A stretch of 64,000 bases of DNA from a virus. Of this stretch, positions 47,241-55,298 are shown piece by piece. The notes under the pieces were generated by a model that was given only the letters and a program-made list of their open reading frames with translations, had not been told where the DNA came from and made no database searches. Each line of letters opens with the position of its first letter. Position 1 is the first letter of the stretch. The stretch is taken from IMG/VR virus record IMGVR_UViG_3300021479_000016, positions 1 through 64,000 of that record. One strand, given 5' to 3'. The position numbers were made by a program, and so were the translations under genes.

Positions 47241-47690
47241 CTAAAAGAATGCTTGGGTCGCCAGCGGATCCTGGACTAGGCCGCGCACGTGCAGCTCATC
47301 CATGTAACCCAGGACTACGCGCTCCTCGATGCCGATGCCTCGCGTGCCCGCCATAGGCACGGTCCACGTGGTCGCGTTGTGCTGGCTCATGCGCACGTAG
47401 TCGCCAACCTGGAACCACTTGCCCTCGGGCCAGTCCTGGCCGGTCTCGCGGCTCTTGAAGCACAGCGGTCCAAGAGCTAGCACCTTGGCCACCTTCGTGT
47501 TGTCGTACTCGGTCTGCTGGCTGCCCTCGCCAAGCAGGATGCCGCCCTTCGTCTTGAACGGGGGGCGCTTGATCTGGATCAGCACCAGACTGCCGAACGG
47601 CACCTCGCCCGGGTCTACCGCCGGGAATGCGTCATCCAGCGTCTGGTCGAGGATCTTCTCGGGTAGCTTCATCTTGGCAAGTGACGTCAT
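47241..47690 (-). CDS. GroES-like co-chaperonin
   Basis: The start at 47690 makes an ATGA overlap; longer frames enter the upstream gene. In the 149-residue protein EVPFGSLVLIQIKRPPFKTK opens a GroES-type beta barrel, KGGILLGEGSQQTEYDNTKV is the mobile-loop region with a terminal strand, and AKVLALGPLCFKSRETGQDW and GKWFQVGDYVRMSQHNATTW complete it. Phage co-chaperonins redirect host GroEL for capsid folding. The C-terminal 30 residues extend beyond host GroES. Confidence 0.8.
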   Translation of the reverse strand: MTSLAKMKLPEKILDQTLDDAFPAVDPGEVPFGSLVLIQIKRPPFKTKGGILLGEGSQQTEYDNTKVAKVLALGPLCFKSRETGQDWPEGKWFQVGDYVRMSQHNATTWTVPMAGTRGIGIEERVVLGYMDELHVRGLVQDPLATQAFF

Positions 47691-47887
47691 TTGGCGGTTT
47701 TCTCGCTGGTTGTTGAAACTGTGCGTTTGGTCACACGACAGCCCCGGGAGAACCCGGGCGTCTTGTCGAATCCTTTGACATTGGTGCGCTTTCCGGTAGC
47801 CCACTGGCTACCCGGGCTGGATGCGACCTTCTTCGGGGGCATTACTGGCTCGGCCCCTACGGCCCCAACATTCTCGTTCTCGCTCAT
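47687..47887 (-). CDS. Small basic Pro/Ser-rich protein (66 aa)
   Basis: ATGA-type overlaps on both sides. The protein is disordered and basic (PPKKVASSPGSQWATGKRTN; GFSRGCRVTKRTVSTTSEKT). No domain. The coupling to the GroES-like gene suggests equal expression. Confidence 0.6.
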   Translation of the reverse strand: MSENENVGAVGAEPVMPPKKVASSPGSQWATGKRTNVKGFDKTPGFSRGCRVTKRTVSTTSEKTAK

Positions 47888-48075
47888 AGTACCTTCGTCA
47901 CCTTGTTGTCGTGGACCTCTACCTGGATCACTGTCTCATCTGGCTGCTCCGCGTACCGCATGTGCTGTGTCGGCGCGGTGCCGTGCTTCCTATGAACCAC
48001 GCGTAGTTGGTCACCGTTACTAATAGCTAGGTGCAGCGCCTCGAAGATATCCATCCCCAGGTACTGCTCCTTCAT
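47884..48075 (-). CDS. Hypothetical protein (63 aa)
   Basis: The ATG at 48075 overlaps the stop of a 14-codon frame. The protein has a helical first half (QYLGMDIFEALHLAISNGD) and beta strands after it (ETVIQVEVHDNKVTKVL). The function is unknown. Confidence 0.6.
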   Translation of the reverse strand: MKEQYLGMDIFEALHLAISNGDQLRVVHRKHGTAPTQHMRYAEQPDETVIQVEVHDNKVTKVL

Positions 48076-48116
48076 GTACCCAGCCCAGCCAGATGCTTAT
48101 CGATCAGTCGTTTCAC
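48072..48116 (-). CDS. 14-residue coupling peptide (putative)
   Basis: GTG at 48116 overlaps the previous stop (GTGA), and the stop overlaps the next ATG (ATGA). AAGGACCT lies just before it. The peptide is MKRLIDKHLAGLGT. It may serve to carry ribosomes across the gap; a peptide function is unproven. Confidence 0.4.
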   Translation of the reverse strand: MKRLIDKHLAGLGT

Positions 48117-48304
48117 AGGTCCTTGTCCTTGTCTTCGTCGCGCGAGTTGAGGTCGATGATAGCCTGCCTGGCCCGCTGGATACCCTGCACTAGACCTATG
48201 CGGCGTCCGGCCTCGTACTGGATCTTGCTACTGATAGGCTGAGCGCACTCTGTCAGGGCGCGCTGAGAGAGCTTATCCAGCTCCTTGAGGATATCGGCGA
48301 TCAC
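48113..48304 (-). CDS. Hypothetical helical protein (63 aa)
   Basis: A GTG at 48304 overlaps the stop of a 13-codon frame. The chain is helical with ADILKELDKLSQRALTECAQ, then EAGRRIGLVQGIQRARQAII and an acidic end. It resembles small helical proteins next to phage portals. A longer start at ATG 48355 is possible but would skip the coupled frame. Confidence 0.6.
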   Translation of the reverse strand: MIADILKELDKLSQRALTECAQPISSKIQYEAGRRIGLVQGIQRARQAIIDLNSRDEDKDKDL

Positions 48305-48342
48305 AAGCCTTCGTATTCGTCGTAGGTAGTCTTCTCGTTCAT
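48301..48342 (-). CDS. 13-residue coupling peptide (putative)
   Basis: The ATG at 48342 overlaps the previous stop as TGATG and the stop overlaps the next GTG. The peptide is MNEKTTYDEYEGL. A -10-like TACAAT lies only six bases before the ATG, which would also permit leaderless translation. Confidence 0.4.
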   Translation of the reverse strand: MNEKTTYDEYEGL

Positions 48343-48488
48343 CACGCCATTGTAGCATACTGCGCGGCTTCGAGCACGCGCAGGTCGTTGGCGGCATCTG
48401 ACACACCGTGCCAGTCGCTCTCCTGGACCTTAACCAGCAAGTACTGGATCAGCGTCGCACGCTTCTCAGCATAGGAACGCTCTACCAT
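48342..48488 (-). CDS. Small helical phage protein (48 aa)
   Basis: ATG 48488 overlaps the previous stop. The peptide reads VERSYAEKRATLIQYLLVKV then QESDWHGVSDAANDLRVLEA, and is wholly helical. DWHGVSDAANDLRVLEA is a conserved short pattern in phage genomes. Too short for standard callers, but both junctions and the motif support it. Function unknown. Confidence 0.65.
   Translation of the reverse strand: MVERSYAEKRATLIQYLLVKVQESDWHGVSDAANDLRVLEAAQYATMA
48349..48359 (-). promoter_or_regulatory. Extended -10 candidate before 13-codon frame
   Basis: Leftward TATGCTACAAT, hexamer TACAAT at 48354-48349, six bases before ATG 48342. It lies inside the 48-residue gene. Confidence 0.3.
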
Positions 48489-48667
48489 GGATGTGGTGTG
48501 CTGCATTTGCCGCCCTTTGCTTTGTGTTCGTACTTGCCGACCTTCTTGTCAGCTGCCTCGAAGTCCTTGGCGACGCTCACCGGGATCTTGGCTGCGGCAC
48601 CCGTCGGCTGCCAGCCGTGCGCTATGGCGCGCATCGTCTTCGCCTGCTGCTTACTGCTACTTGGCAC
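48482..48667 (-). CDS. Conserved small phage protein (61 aa)
   Basis: A GTG at 48667. SSSKQQAKTMRAIAHGWQPT and PVSVAKDFEAADKKVGKYEH match a conserved group of small phage proteins near portals. The C-terminus is basic then Cys/Pro-rich. Function unknown. Confidence 0.65.
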   Translation of the reverse strand: MPSSSKQQAKTMRAIAHGWQPTGAAAKIPVSVAKDFEAADKKVGKYEHKAKGGKCSTPHPW

Positions 48668-48929
48668 TGCCGATTACCCCTTGGTGGCTCATCTCAGCGG
48701 AGCCGCACAGCGCCTGCGCCTGCTGACTGCCGCACGTTACCGTGTACGGCGAGCACGCTGGCGGCAGCGGGTAGTTATGTCCCCAGCTGCTCTGCGGGCA
48801 GGTCTGCACGTGAGGCGCGTGAGCGCTGCCACACTTCGGGCAGCTCCATCCCTGGTTGACTGGCGTGAGGCGCGTGAGCGCTGCCGCTGCGCTAACGGCT
48901 CCGCAGCCGCCGGTCGTGTACTCCAGCAT
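48657..48929 (-). CDS. Small protein with zinc-ribbon half (90 aa)
   Basis: The ATG at 48929 follows the previous stop by one base. WSCPKCGSAHAPHVQTCPQS gives Cys-x2-Cys and a later Cys with His; the first part is Ala-rich. A longer start (48968) would overlap. Function unknown. Confidence 0.55.
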   Translation of the reverse strand: MLEYTTGGCGAVSAAAALTRLTPVNQGWSCPKCGSAHAPHVQTCPQSSWGHNYPLPPACSPYTVTCGSQQAQALCGSAEMSHQGVIGSAK

Positions 48930-48930
48930 A

Positions 48931-49110
48931 TCAGTACCGGTACGGTGTGCTGGGCTTGCCTTCGCCACCCTTGCCGGTCGCGAACGCGTCAGCGGCGTCT
49001 GGTGCGCGCCCGGTGCGACGGTACTCTTGACGGGGCCCGATCAGTTTGCTGTCGGTGGTCTCTGACTTGCCCTTGTTGGGGTTATTCTCTCGGTCTGCTA
49101 CGTTGGACAC
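48931..49110 (-). CDS. Small basic protein before portal end (59 aa)
   Basis: A GTG at 49110 behind GGAGACCACA. The protein is Lys/Gly/Asn-rich and disordered (DRENNPNKGKSETTDSKLIG; YRRTGRAPDAADAFATGKGG). It follows the portal gene and is too short for standard callers. A portal accessory or unknown small protein is possible. Confidence 0.55.
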   Translation of the reverse strand: MSNVADRENNPNKGKSETTDSKLIGPRQEYRRTGRAPDAADAFATGKGGEGKPSTPYRY

Positions 49111-49125
49111 TGTGGTCTCCTGTGA

Positions 49126-51783
49126 TTACGAAATACGGGGCTTGCCGCCGATGCCCTTGCCATCGGTGACATTGCTCTTCTTGCCAGCCTCGATCTCGGC
49201 AGCCGCAATTTCCATTGCGGTGTTATTATCTTCGGTCGTGGTCTGGATCTTGGTCTGGTCGCTGCCAGATGCTACCTGCAGCTTGGTCTGATTGGTGCCA
49301 TCCGCCAGTGTGGCGTTCTGCGCTAGCTCAGCCTGCTTGAGGGCAAGCGTCTGCGCATCGACCTGGGCCTTCTGCTGCAGCGCCTGCGCAGCGGTCTGGT
49401 TCTTGGCCTGGTTGTTCTGGCTGTCGGCCTGAACCTTCTGCTGGGCAACCACGCTCGGATCCATGGGCGTCGGCGGCGTGAACTGCTTGAGCATGGCCTG
49501 CGCCTTGGAGATGACAGCTGGCACGCCAGAGAAGTCCTTCTGCATCTGCGGGTGCGTGTGCTGACTGGCTGCCGCCAGCAGCTGGTCGAATGCGCTCTTG
49601 ACCGCCGGGTCATTAATCGCACGCAGCTCATTGAGGTCACCCTTCTTGAGCGCACCCTGGGCTGTCGCGAATATCTGCATCCCGTAGTAGAACAGCATGT
49701 GCTCCTTCACGTTCTGCAGGATAGCGGGTATGGCCTGGGGCGCCATCAGCGGGTTGGCGCCGAACATCGGGTCCTCGATGAACGCAAGATGGCACTGGAT
49801 GTGCGCCAGATGGTCCTGGTCTGGGAATGCAGTTATCGGCTGACCAAGCGCGGCGGCGATGTTCTCGTTGATCGCATGCTCGGCCTTGGGCGCTGGCTCT
49901 GGCTTGAGGTACTGCTCGGGATCCTTAACCTTCATCATCTTGAGGATGCCCTGCTCGACCTTGTGAGAGTCGTACAGGTCTGGGCGCAGCGTGGCCCGCT
50001 GGGCGATTGCTTGCATCTGGCTGATGCGCTGCAGCTCGCTGAAGATCTCTGGGTCACTTACCGGGATGACGTCGTTCGGGCTGTCGAAGTCATCCTTGAA
50101 GCACATCTGCTCCCCGGTCTCCTCCAGCACCTGCTTGTCGTCCAGGTAGGTAGCGAGCAGACGGTGCAGCACCTTGAGCCACTTGCCCATTGCGTTGTGC
50201 AACCGGCTGTGTATCGCGCTGAATACAACCATGCCCTGCTCGATGCGGGCCATGGTCGTGCCAACCGGTACGTTGGCGTTGTCGTTCGCCTCGTCCATGG
50301 TGGTCTTGACAAGCTCGTGCCCGGCGTCGACCAGGAAGCCAAGCAGCTCGAACAGAGTCGGTGACGTGGGGTTGACAGGCGTAGGCATGAAAGCCTTACG
50401 GATGTCGTCCTGCATCACCCCGCCCTCTATCTCATTCGTCTGACCAGCTGCGATGCGAACAGACTGACCCCCCACAGGGCCACTCTTAAGGTGCATGCCA
50501 CCAGGAAAATTATTAATATGGGCACTGTCAAGCAGAGCACGAAGGGCACCAGTAGCCGCAGCGGCGATTCCACCAAGGATCTGAGGGGTACCAAGAGGCA
50601 TCGCACCGCGCCACGGAAGGAACGGCCAAGCGATTGTATGCACCAGTGCGTCACGGTTAACGTCACTCTCATCCCAGTTCCGGTATATCGAGAGAACCTT
50701 CTTGCTGCTCTCGTCAATAGTGATGAGGTAAGGAGACGGGCCTTCTTCAGTGTCATCGACATCGGTTATCCCTCGCTCGTCATCCGGCAGCAGGTACTGT
50801 ACATCGACCTCGTATATGGTGCGCAGCCCGTCCTCGTTGTAGCTGGACTGTTCCTTGCCCTCGATCTTGTCGTTAGCCTGCTCGGCCAGTGTCTTGTCTG
50901 GCGTGGTGACGATCTTAGTTGCGCTGATGTCGCGGTACATGCCGCTGCGCACACGGTCATTGAACGTGAACTCGTTGATCTTGAGGACGTGCGTCTTACG
51001 GTCGGACTTGTAGTAGTCCGTGGCGCCGTACGGCAGAATGATCTCGTCCATCCACACGGGCTCGTGCACCGGGGTCTTGCGGCGCTGGTCCTGCCACCAC
51101 TTGGAGTACGCCACGCCAAACGGCACCTGGGTCAGGATCTGCTCCAGCTCGTACCTGACGCTGGGTAACTTCTCGGTGAGCATCCAGTTCATGTACTGGA
51201 CCTTGCGCTTGGCCTTAGACTCCTTCTTGGATGTCACCTGGCCAACGATCTTGTCCTTCACCGGGCCCTCGGCTGGCCACAGCTCCTTGATGCTGCGGGC
51301 CGCGAAGTCGATGTGGACCTCCAGGAGTAGCGGGTGCACTACCTTGGATGCGCCCTCGAAGGTTGCGCCGCCGGGGGCGTCATTACCCAGACCGGTGCGC
51401 TTCAGGCCCTCCTCGTACTGCTGGTCGCGCTGCTTACGGGCCTCGATGTCCTTATCGATCAGGTCGTCGAGGTCGGTGGCGATCTTGTTGAGCATGGACT
51501 CGTCCATGTCCTCAGCAAGGTTGTCGTAGAACTCCAGCGACTTCTTGGTGTCCTTGGCATCCGACAGCGTGATGATCGCTCCACCGTCAGGCATCTCCTT
51601 GGTGCTGGCGTCATCAGGGGTGATGCCGACGCTCTCCTCGCGCGCATCCTCGGCAACATCCGGCGCCTCTGGTGCGTCAGGGTTGTCCGGGTTCATGGCA
51701 CTCAGGTCACGAGACTCGTACCCATTGGGCGCAGCACCGCGATTAGCCTTACGACGCTTCTTGATTGTTTTCTTGGATGCCAT
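49126..51783 (-). CDS. Portal protein, P22 gp1-like
   Basis: An 885-residue protein after the terminase with TAAATG spacing. The N-terminus is basic and disordered, then acidic. Conserved portal blocks are EVHIDFAARSIKELWPAEGP, YELEQILTQVPFGVAYSKWW, DEIILPYGATDYYKSDRKTH and GTPQILGGIAAAATGALRAL. The C-terminal 150 residues are Gln/Ala-rich helix (QQKVQADSQNNQAKNQTAAQ), the barrel that extends into the capsid in P22. It should form the dodecamer for DNA entry. Confidence 0.85.
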   Translation of the reverse strand: MASKKTIKKRRKANRGAAPNGYESRDLSAMNPDNPDAPEAPDVAEDAREESVGITPDDASTKEMPDGGAIITLSDAKDTKKSLEFYDNLAEDMDESMLNKIATDLDDLIDKDIEARKQRDQQYEEGLKRTGLGNDAPGGATFEGASKVVHPLLLEVHIDFAARSIKELWPAEGPVKDKIVGQVTSKKESKAKRKVQYMNWMLTEKLPSVRYELEQILTQVPFGVAYSKWWQDQRRKTPVHEPVWMDEIILPYGATDYYKSDRKTHVLKINEFTFNDRVRSGMYRDISATKIVTTPDKTLAEQANDKIEGKEQSSYNEDGLRTIYEVDVQYLLPDDERGITDVDDTEEGPSPYLITIDESSKKVLSIYRNWDESDVNRDALVHTIAWPFLPWRGAMPLGTPQILGGIAAAATGALRALLDSAHINNFPGGMHLKSGPVGGQSVRIAAGQTNEIEGGVMQDDIRKAFMPTPVNPTSPTLFELLGFLVDAGHELVKTTMDEANDNANVPVGTTMARIEQGMVVFSAIHSRLHNAMGKWLKVLHRLLATYLDDKQVLEETGEQMCFKDDFDSPNDVIPVSDPEIFSELQRISQMQAIAQRATLRPDLYDSHKVEQGILKMMKVKDPEQYLKPEPAPKAEHAINENIAAALGQPITAFPDQDHLAHIQCHLAFIEDPMFGANPLMAPQAIPAILQNVKEHMLFYYGMQIFATAQGALKKGDLNELRAINDPAVKSAFDQLLAAASQHTHPQMQKDFSGVPAVISKAQAMLKQFTPPTPMDPSVVAQQKVQADSQNNQAKNQTAAQALQQKAQVDAQTLALKQAELAQNATLADGTNQTKLQVASGSDQTKIQTTTEDNNTAMEIAAAEIEAGKKSNVTDGKGIGGKPRIS

Positions 51784-53349
51784 TTAAACGCCGTAGGGGT
51801 TCGTGGGAGCGGTTCGTGGGATGCGACCGGTGTCGTCCTCGCCAGAGTGCTGGGCGAGGCGCTGCTTGGCCAGGCGGGCCTCTGCCTCGCGTAGCCACTG
51901 GTCCTCGATGACGCGCCATGCCTGCGTGGTTGTATCCAGCAGGTCATCGTGCAGCGTCGTGCCCTCACCCGAGTAGCTGCATAGCTGCTCAAGCAATGGC
52001 TCGGCCCAGGTGGTGAACTGCCCCGGGTTCTGGACAGACTCGGGTATCCAGATAGTTCCACGGGCAGGCAAGTATGATACCACATGCAGCCTGGTGAGCT
52101 TACTAGCCTTACCTGGGTTGTAGGGCCATGTCAGTATCTTCTCCTTTGCCAGCTGCTGGATCAACGACTTACCGCTGGCCTTCTCCTCGATCACGATGAG
52201 ATCGATCTTCTTGCCCTGCCGGGTTGGCGTCTGCCGCCTGCCGTTTATCATCGGCATCTTCACCAGTGGTGCGTCGATCTTACCGTACTTGATCGCCTTC
52301 TCCTTGATGACGGTGTCCACTAGGTCTGGGAAGCCAAGCTTCTCTGCCCAGCAGTCGAGCAGCATGATGCCCGGCTTGCCCTGGTGGATAAACCCACCCC
52401 AGACGCTGCACGCGCTCGGGTCGGTCTCCTTGGTCTTCTCGTCATAGCTCTCCTCACTGAAGGCAGTGTCTAAGCTCATGACGATGTAGTGTAACTCTGG
52501 GAACGGCTTATCGGACGGCCACTTGCGCAGTTGACTGCGCTGCACAATCCCGCCCTCCTCGCTATCTATCAGCTCGGCATGGATCTCCTGTCGGCCGATC
52601 TTGGTACCCTCGTACTTGAGGATACGCTTAGCGAACTCGCCGGAGAGGTTGCTAAGGTTGACGTACGTTGACGCAGTGGTGACCACCGTAGATTTATCAT
52701 TGAGTAGGGACTTGATGTGTGGTAGAGGGCGAGGAGTAGTCGTCGCCAGGATGCGTGTGTCATCACCGAGCCGGACAGACAGCGCCATGGTATCCCATGC
52801 GTCCTGCGGATCTCGCCCGTTATCACCCCAAGCCGCAAGCTCATCGCACCATGCTTTGTGCCACTGGGGTCCTCTGAATCTTGTTGATTTCTCTGCACTT
52901 ATACCTCCCAAGATGCTGCCGTTATGCAGCGTGATCTTGTGCTGGCTGATGTTGTAGTCCTTAACCAGCGACGTCGGTATGATGCTGATTAGGCCGGATT
53001 CGCCCTCGAAGCAGGTGTTCCGTAGGTCGTTCGATGTAGGAGCAGCCACAAGGCCACGGAAGTGCTTGCCATTCCTGTCCTTGCCCGTTGTGGCGGCGCC
53101 CATACCGATCCACTCGGCACCAACACGAGTCTTTCCCGCACCTCTTCCACCAAGAATGAGCCACACGGACCAGGGCGTCCCATCCACGTCCGCTGGAACG
53201 ACCTGGTGCTCGTGCCTGGTCTCTGCCCATCGGCACGCCCAGGCGAGCCTGGTGACCTGGCTGTCGTCAAGGGATCTAAGGGCTGCGGCTGCTTGGTCAC
53301 GGGTAAACCCTTGGCGTAGCGCTATCTCTAGGACGTCTGATGCTTGCAC
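51784..53349 (-). CDS. terL: Terminase large subunit
   Basis: A 521-residue protein from GTG 53349, overlapping the upstream gene by 22 bases. The ATPase has LILGGRGAGKTRVGAEW (Walker A 67-74) and HKAWCDELAAWG (Walker B). The nuclease half has YIVMSLDTAFSE, LIVIEEKASGKSLIQQL and TTLHDDLLDTTTQAW for metal-binding acids. The last 40 residues are basic. It packages DNA through the portal. Confidence 0.92.
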   Translation of the reverse strand: MQASDVLEIALRQGFTRDQAAAALRSLDDSQVTRLAWACRWAETRHEHQVVPADVDGTPWSVWLILGGRGAGKTRVGAEWIGMGAATTGKDRNGKHFRGLVAAPTSNDLRNTCFEGESGLISIIPTSLVKDYNISQHKITLHNGSILGGISAEKSTRFRGPQWHKAWCDELAAWGDNGRDPQDAWDTMALSVRLGDDTRILATTTPRPLPHIKSLLNDKSTVVTTASTYVNLSNLSGEFAKRILKYEGTKIGRQEIHAELIDSEEGGIVQRSQLRKWPSDKPFPELHYIVMSLDTAFSEESYDEKTKETDPSACSVWGGFIHQGKPGIMLLDCWAEKLGFPDLVDTVIKEKAIKYGKIDAPLVKMPMINGRRQTPTRQGKKIDLIVIEEKASGKSLIQQLAKEKILTWPYNPGKASKLTRLHVVSYLPARGTIWIPESVQNPGQFTTWAEPLLEQLCSYSGEGTTLHDDLLDTTTQAWRVIEDQWLREAEARLAKQRLAQHSGEDDTGRIPRTAPTNPYGV

Positions 53350-53615
53350 TCATCATCGTCACCGCGTCGCTCAGTCTGTTTCACGTGGAACCCGTCATCT
53401 CCCATCCAGTACACGTCACCGTCGTACGGGCCGCCCTTCTTGTATGGTGACTGCAGCATGCCGTGCGCCAGCCGCAACGGGTACCGATCCTTATGGATCT
53501 CGTCCAGCCACTCACGGGCCGCCAGCGGGCTAAGGGGCTGCATGTACTGCACATGCCACTTCAGCTCGGCTATCACGCCATCCAGTATCTGGGTATCCGT
53601 TAATCCCTCGCTCAT
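53328..53615 (-). CDS. Hypothetical protein before terminase (95 aa)
   Basis: ATGA overlap with the phosphatase-like gene. SEGLTDTQILDGVIAELKWH and LAAREWLDEIHKDRYPLRLA are helical; the end is charged with DDDECKHQTS. Overlap with terL suggests co-translation. It is not like known small terminases, which lie further upstream. Confidence 0.65.
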   Translation of the reverse strand: MSEGLTDTQILDGVIAELKWHVQYMQPLSPLAAREWLDEIHKDRYPLRLAHGMLQSPYKKGGPYDGDVYWMGDDGFHVKQTERRGDDDECKHQTS

Positions 53616-54031
53616 TGCGCCTCTCTCGCAATCATCTCGGGCTCAGCATGCTGGTACTCCTGGTACTGCTTCTCGATGAGCGCCACCAGCTTGGGCGCAC
53701 GCCGCTGATAGATGTCAGGGATGTCCAGCACAACCACTGGTGTGCCACTCAGGTCGATCTCGTGTTCCTTGCAATATGCAAGTAACCTCTCGTGGATCTG
53801 TGAGCTAACGCACACTATCTCGTCGGCCCAGCATATCAGGTACTCGTCCACGCCCACCAGTGCGAACTCGTGACTCGTACCAGCTGCGCGCGTGTTGTAG
53901 TCGTACGGCGCATTACCTAGCACCCAGGCCACAGTAGGGCTGCGTAATAGGCCAGCTGAGCACAGGCACAGCACTCGCTTCTCAGGGCCCTGGTTGGGGT
54001 TCTTGGTGTTGTATAACTTGTTGAAGCTCAT
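53612..54031 (-). CDS. Protein-tyrosine-phosphatase-like protein (COG4551-like)
   Basis: A 139-residue protein. VLCLCSAGLLRSPTVAWVLG holds the Cys24-x5-Arg30 signature of low-molecular-weight tyrosine phosphatases; YNTRAAGTSHEFALVGVDEY, ICWADEIVCVSSQIHERL and VVVLDIPDIYQRRAPKLVAL match the predicted-PTP family COG4551. Catalysis by Cys24 is inferred. It lies next to terL, an odd place for a signalling enzyme. A second Cys22 is also present. Confidence 0.75.
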   Translation of the reverse strand: MSFNKLYNTKNPNQGPEKRVLCLCSAGLLRSPTVAWVLGNAPYDYNTRAAGTSHEFALVGVDEYLICWADEIVCVSSQIHERLLAYCKEHEIDLSGTPVVVLDIPDIYQRRAPKLVALIEKQYQEYQHAEPEMIAREAQ

Positions 54032-54285
54032 GATATTACCTTGCCGTCCTCGAACACCACGTGATCCTTTGAGTCAAGCACCGGTAGGCTATACTGGTAC
54101 GCGTTACGGCGTGCCTTCTCGTAGTCCTCGACGTCGAACTCCTGCCCCAGGTTGTCCCAGTGGGGCTCCAATATTGTCATCTTGCCAGCGCACCAGAAGC
54201 TTTCGTTCACCTTCCAGCCCTGCACCTGCAGCTGGGGCCTACACAGCCTGAAATTGTAGTACTCACGAACTCGCGTCCTCATCAT
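54028..54285 (-). CDS. Hypothetical protein (85 aa)
   Basis: ATGA junctions on both sides (a second ATG at 54282). Mixed sequence with RVREYYNFRLCRPQLQVQGW and EPHWDNLGQEFDVEDYEKAR. No recognised domain. Confidence 0.6.
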   Translation of the reverse strand: MMRTRVREYYNFRLCRPQLQVQGWKVNESFWCAGKMTILEPHWDNLGQEFDVEDYEKARRNAYQYSLPVLDSKDHVVFEDGKVIS

Positions 54286-54722
54286 GCCACCTCTGGTCCT
54301 GGTTTAAGTACTGGAAACACAACAGCTTTCGCCTCTGGTCTAAGCTCTATCAGCGCCGTGTGTGGTCTGCTGTACGCGAGTCGCGGAAACGGCGGTAACC
54401 ACTTGTCATCCCTTAGTCTACCATAGTCGTCGCACTGCTCGATGTACACACGGGTGACCAGCTGCCCCCTGTAGGCGTAGTCGTCGACCTTGGTCGTGAA
54501 CCGCCAGTGCAGCACTGGTCGCCCGGTGACCTGGAACTTCATGCGCTCGGCTATCTCTGACATCGCGTTGATGAGCACAGCACCACGGGTACCGTCCTTA
54601 CCATTTGCTACCAGGGTCACGTACCGGTGCAAGCCCTCCTGGTCAATGCTGCCAGCCGGGTAGCCTTGGCGGCAGTTAAAGCGCTGCCCGATGTAGTAGA
54701 TCGCGTCCTGGGGGGTTAGCAT
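54282..54722 (-). CDS. Hypothetical protein (146 aa)
   Basis: The ATG at 54722 is eight bases behind AAGG and overlaps the previous stop; a GTG at 54728 is in frame. DAIYYIGQRFNCRQGYPAGS and MKFQVTGRPVLHWRFTTKVD suggest an alpha/beta fold. No family is recognised. Confidence 0.6.
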   Translation of the reverse strand: MLTPQDAIYYIGQRFNCRQGYPAGSIDQEGLHRYVTLVANGKDGTRGAVLINAMSEIAERMKFQVTGRPVLHWRFTTKVDDYAYRGQLVTRVYIEQCDDYGRLRDDKWLPPFPRLAYSRPHTALIELRPEAKAVVFPVLKPGPEVA

Positions 54723-55027
54723 CCGCACGCCTTCGCGTATGCACTGTCCAACGTTAGATTATTAACATCATCATCCATAGACTCGACGTGCTGCTTCAGG
54801 TGCTCGATCTCGATGCTCTTGTTGTGGCTCTCCATTGCCAGGGCAACGTTCGCTGATCTCAGCTCCTTGATTGTTCCTATATACGCCGTTAGCAGCTTCT
54901 CAAGCTCTGCGACGTCCTTGGCTTTACACCACTCTTCCTTATGGTGACGGGTAATGAACTCTGCATCGTCCTCATCAGACTGGTACGGCGAATCATCAAT
55001 GAAGAACCATCGCTGTATAGCTGTCAC
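54716..55027 (-). CDS. Coiled-coil hypothetical protein (103 aa)
   Basis: A mostly helical protein with AELEKLLTAYIGTIKELRSA and SIEIEHLKQHVESMDDDVNN as coiled coil and an Asp-rich N-terminal segment (DDSPYQSDEDDAEF). Junctions overlap. Function unknown. Confidence 0.6.
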   Translation of the reverse strand: MTAIQRWFFIDDSPYQSDEDDAEFITRHHKEEWCKAKDVAELEKLLTAYIGTIKELRSANVALAMESHNKSIEIEHLKQHVESMDDDVNNLTLDSAYAKACGC

Positions 55028-55209
55028 TGCTCGCTCTCCGTCGAGTATATCTCGTAGTGCCCTGTCTCACCGAACAGGGTGTGCCTGGCCGCATCCCTGG
55101 CTTCGTCGTAGGTGTTGAACACCATAACAGGCTCGCTCACGCCATCCGTGATCGCGAACCGCGCCCCATTACTAGGGTTGTAAACAAACACGAACCATCC
55201 ATTCCTCAT
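55024..55209 (-). CDS. Hypothetical protein (61 aa)
   Basis: The ATG at 55209 has GAGGAG nine bases upstream and overlaps the previous stop; a TTG at 55218 is too close to the binding site. A small alpha/beta protein (RNGWFVFVYNPSNGARFAIT; YDEARDAARHTLFGE). Confidence 0.6.
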   Translation of the reverse strand: MRNGWFVFVYNPSNGARFAITDGVSEPVMVFNTYDEARDAARHTLFGETGHYEIYSTESEQ

Positions 55210-55298
55210 CTCAGGCAACTCCTCAGTAACGTAACCAGGAACCAGCCTACCACAGCCAGCAGCGCGCTGTCGACTATGACCGGCCAGATGCGCCTCAT
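55206..55298 (-). CDS. Small membrane peptide (30 aa)
   Basis: Between two genes, ATG 55298 overlaps the previous stop and the end overlaps the next ATG. The peptide is one membrane helix (VIVDSALLAVVGWFLVTLL) with Arg at both ends. Overlaps on both sides support it; too short for standard callers. Confidence 0.5.
   Translation of the reverse strand: MRRIWPVIVDSALLAVVGWFLVTLLRSCLR

Noticed and set aside
52075-52085. TGTGGTATCAT inside terL (minus)
   Set aside because: It encodes His-Val-Val-Ser and has no gene start after it; kept only as a count of the string, not as a promoter.
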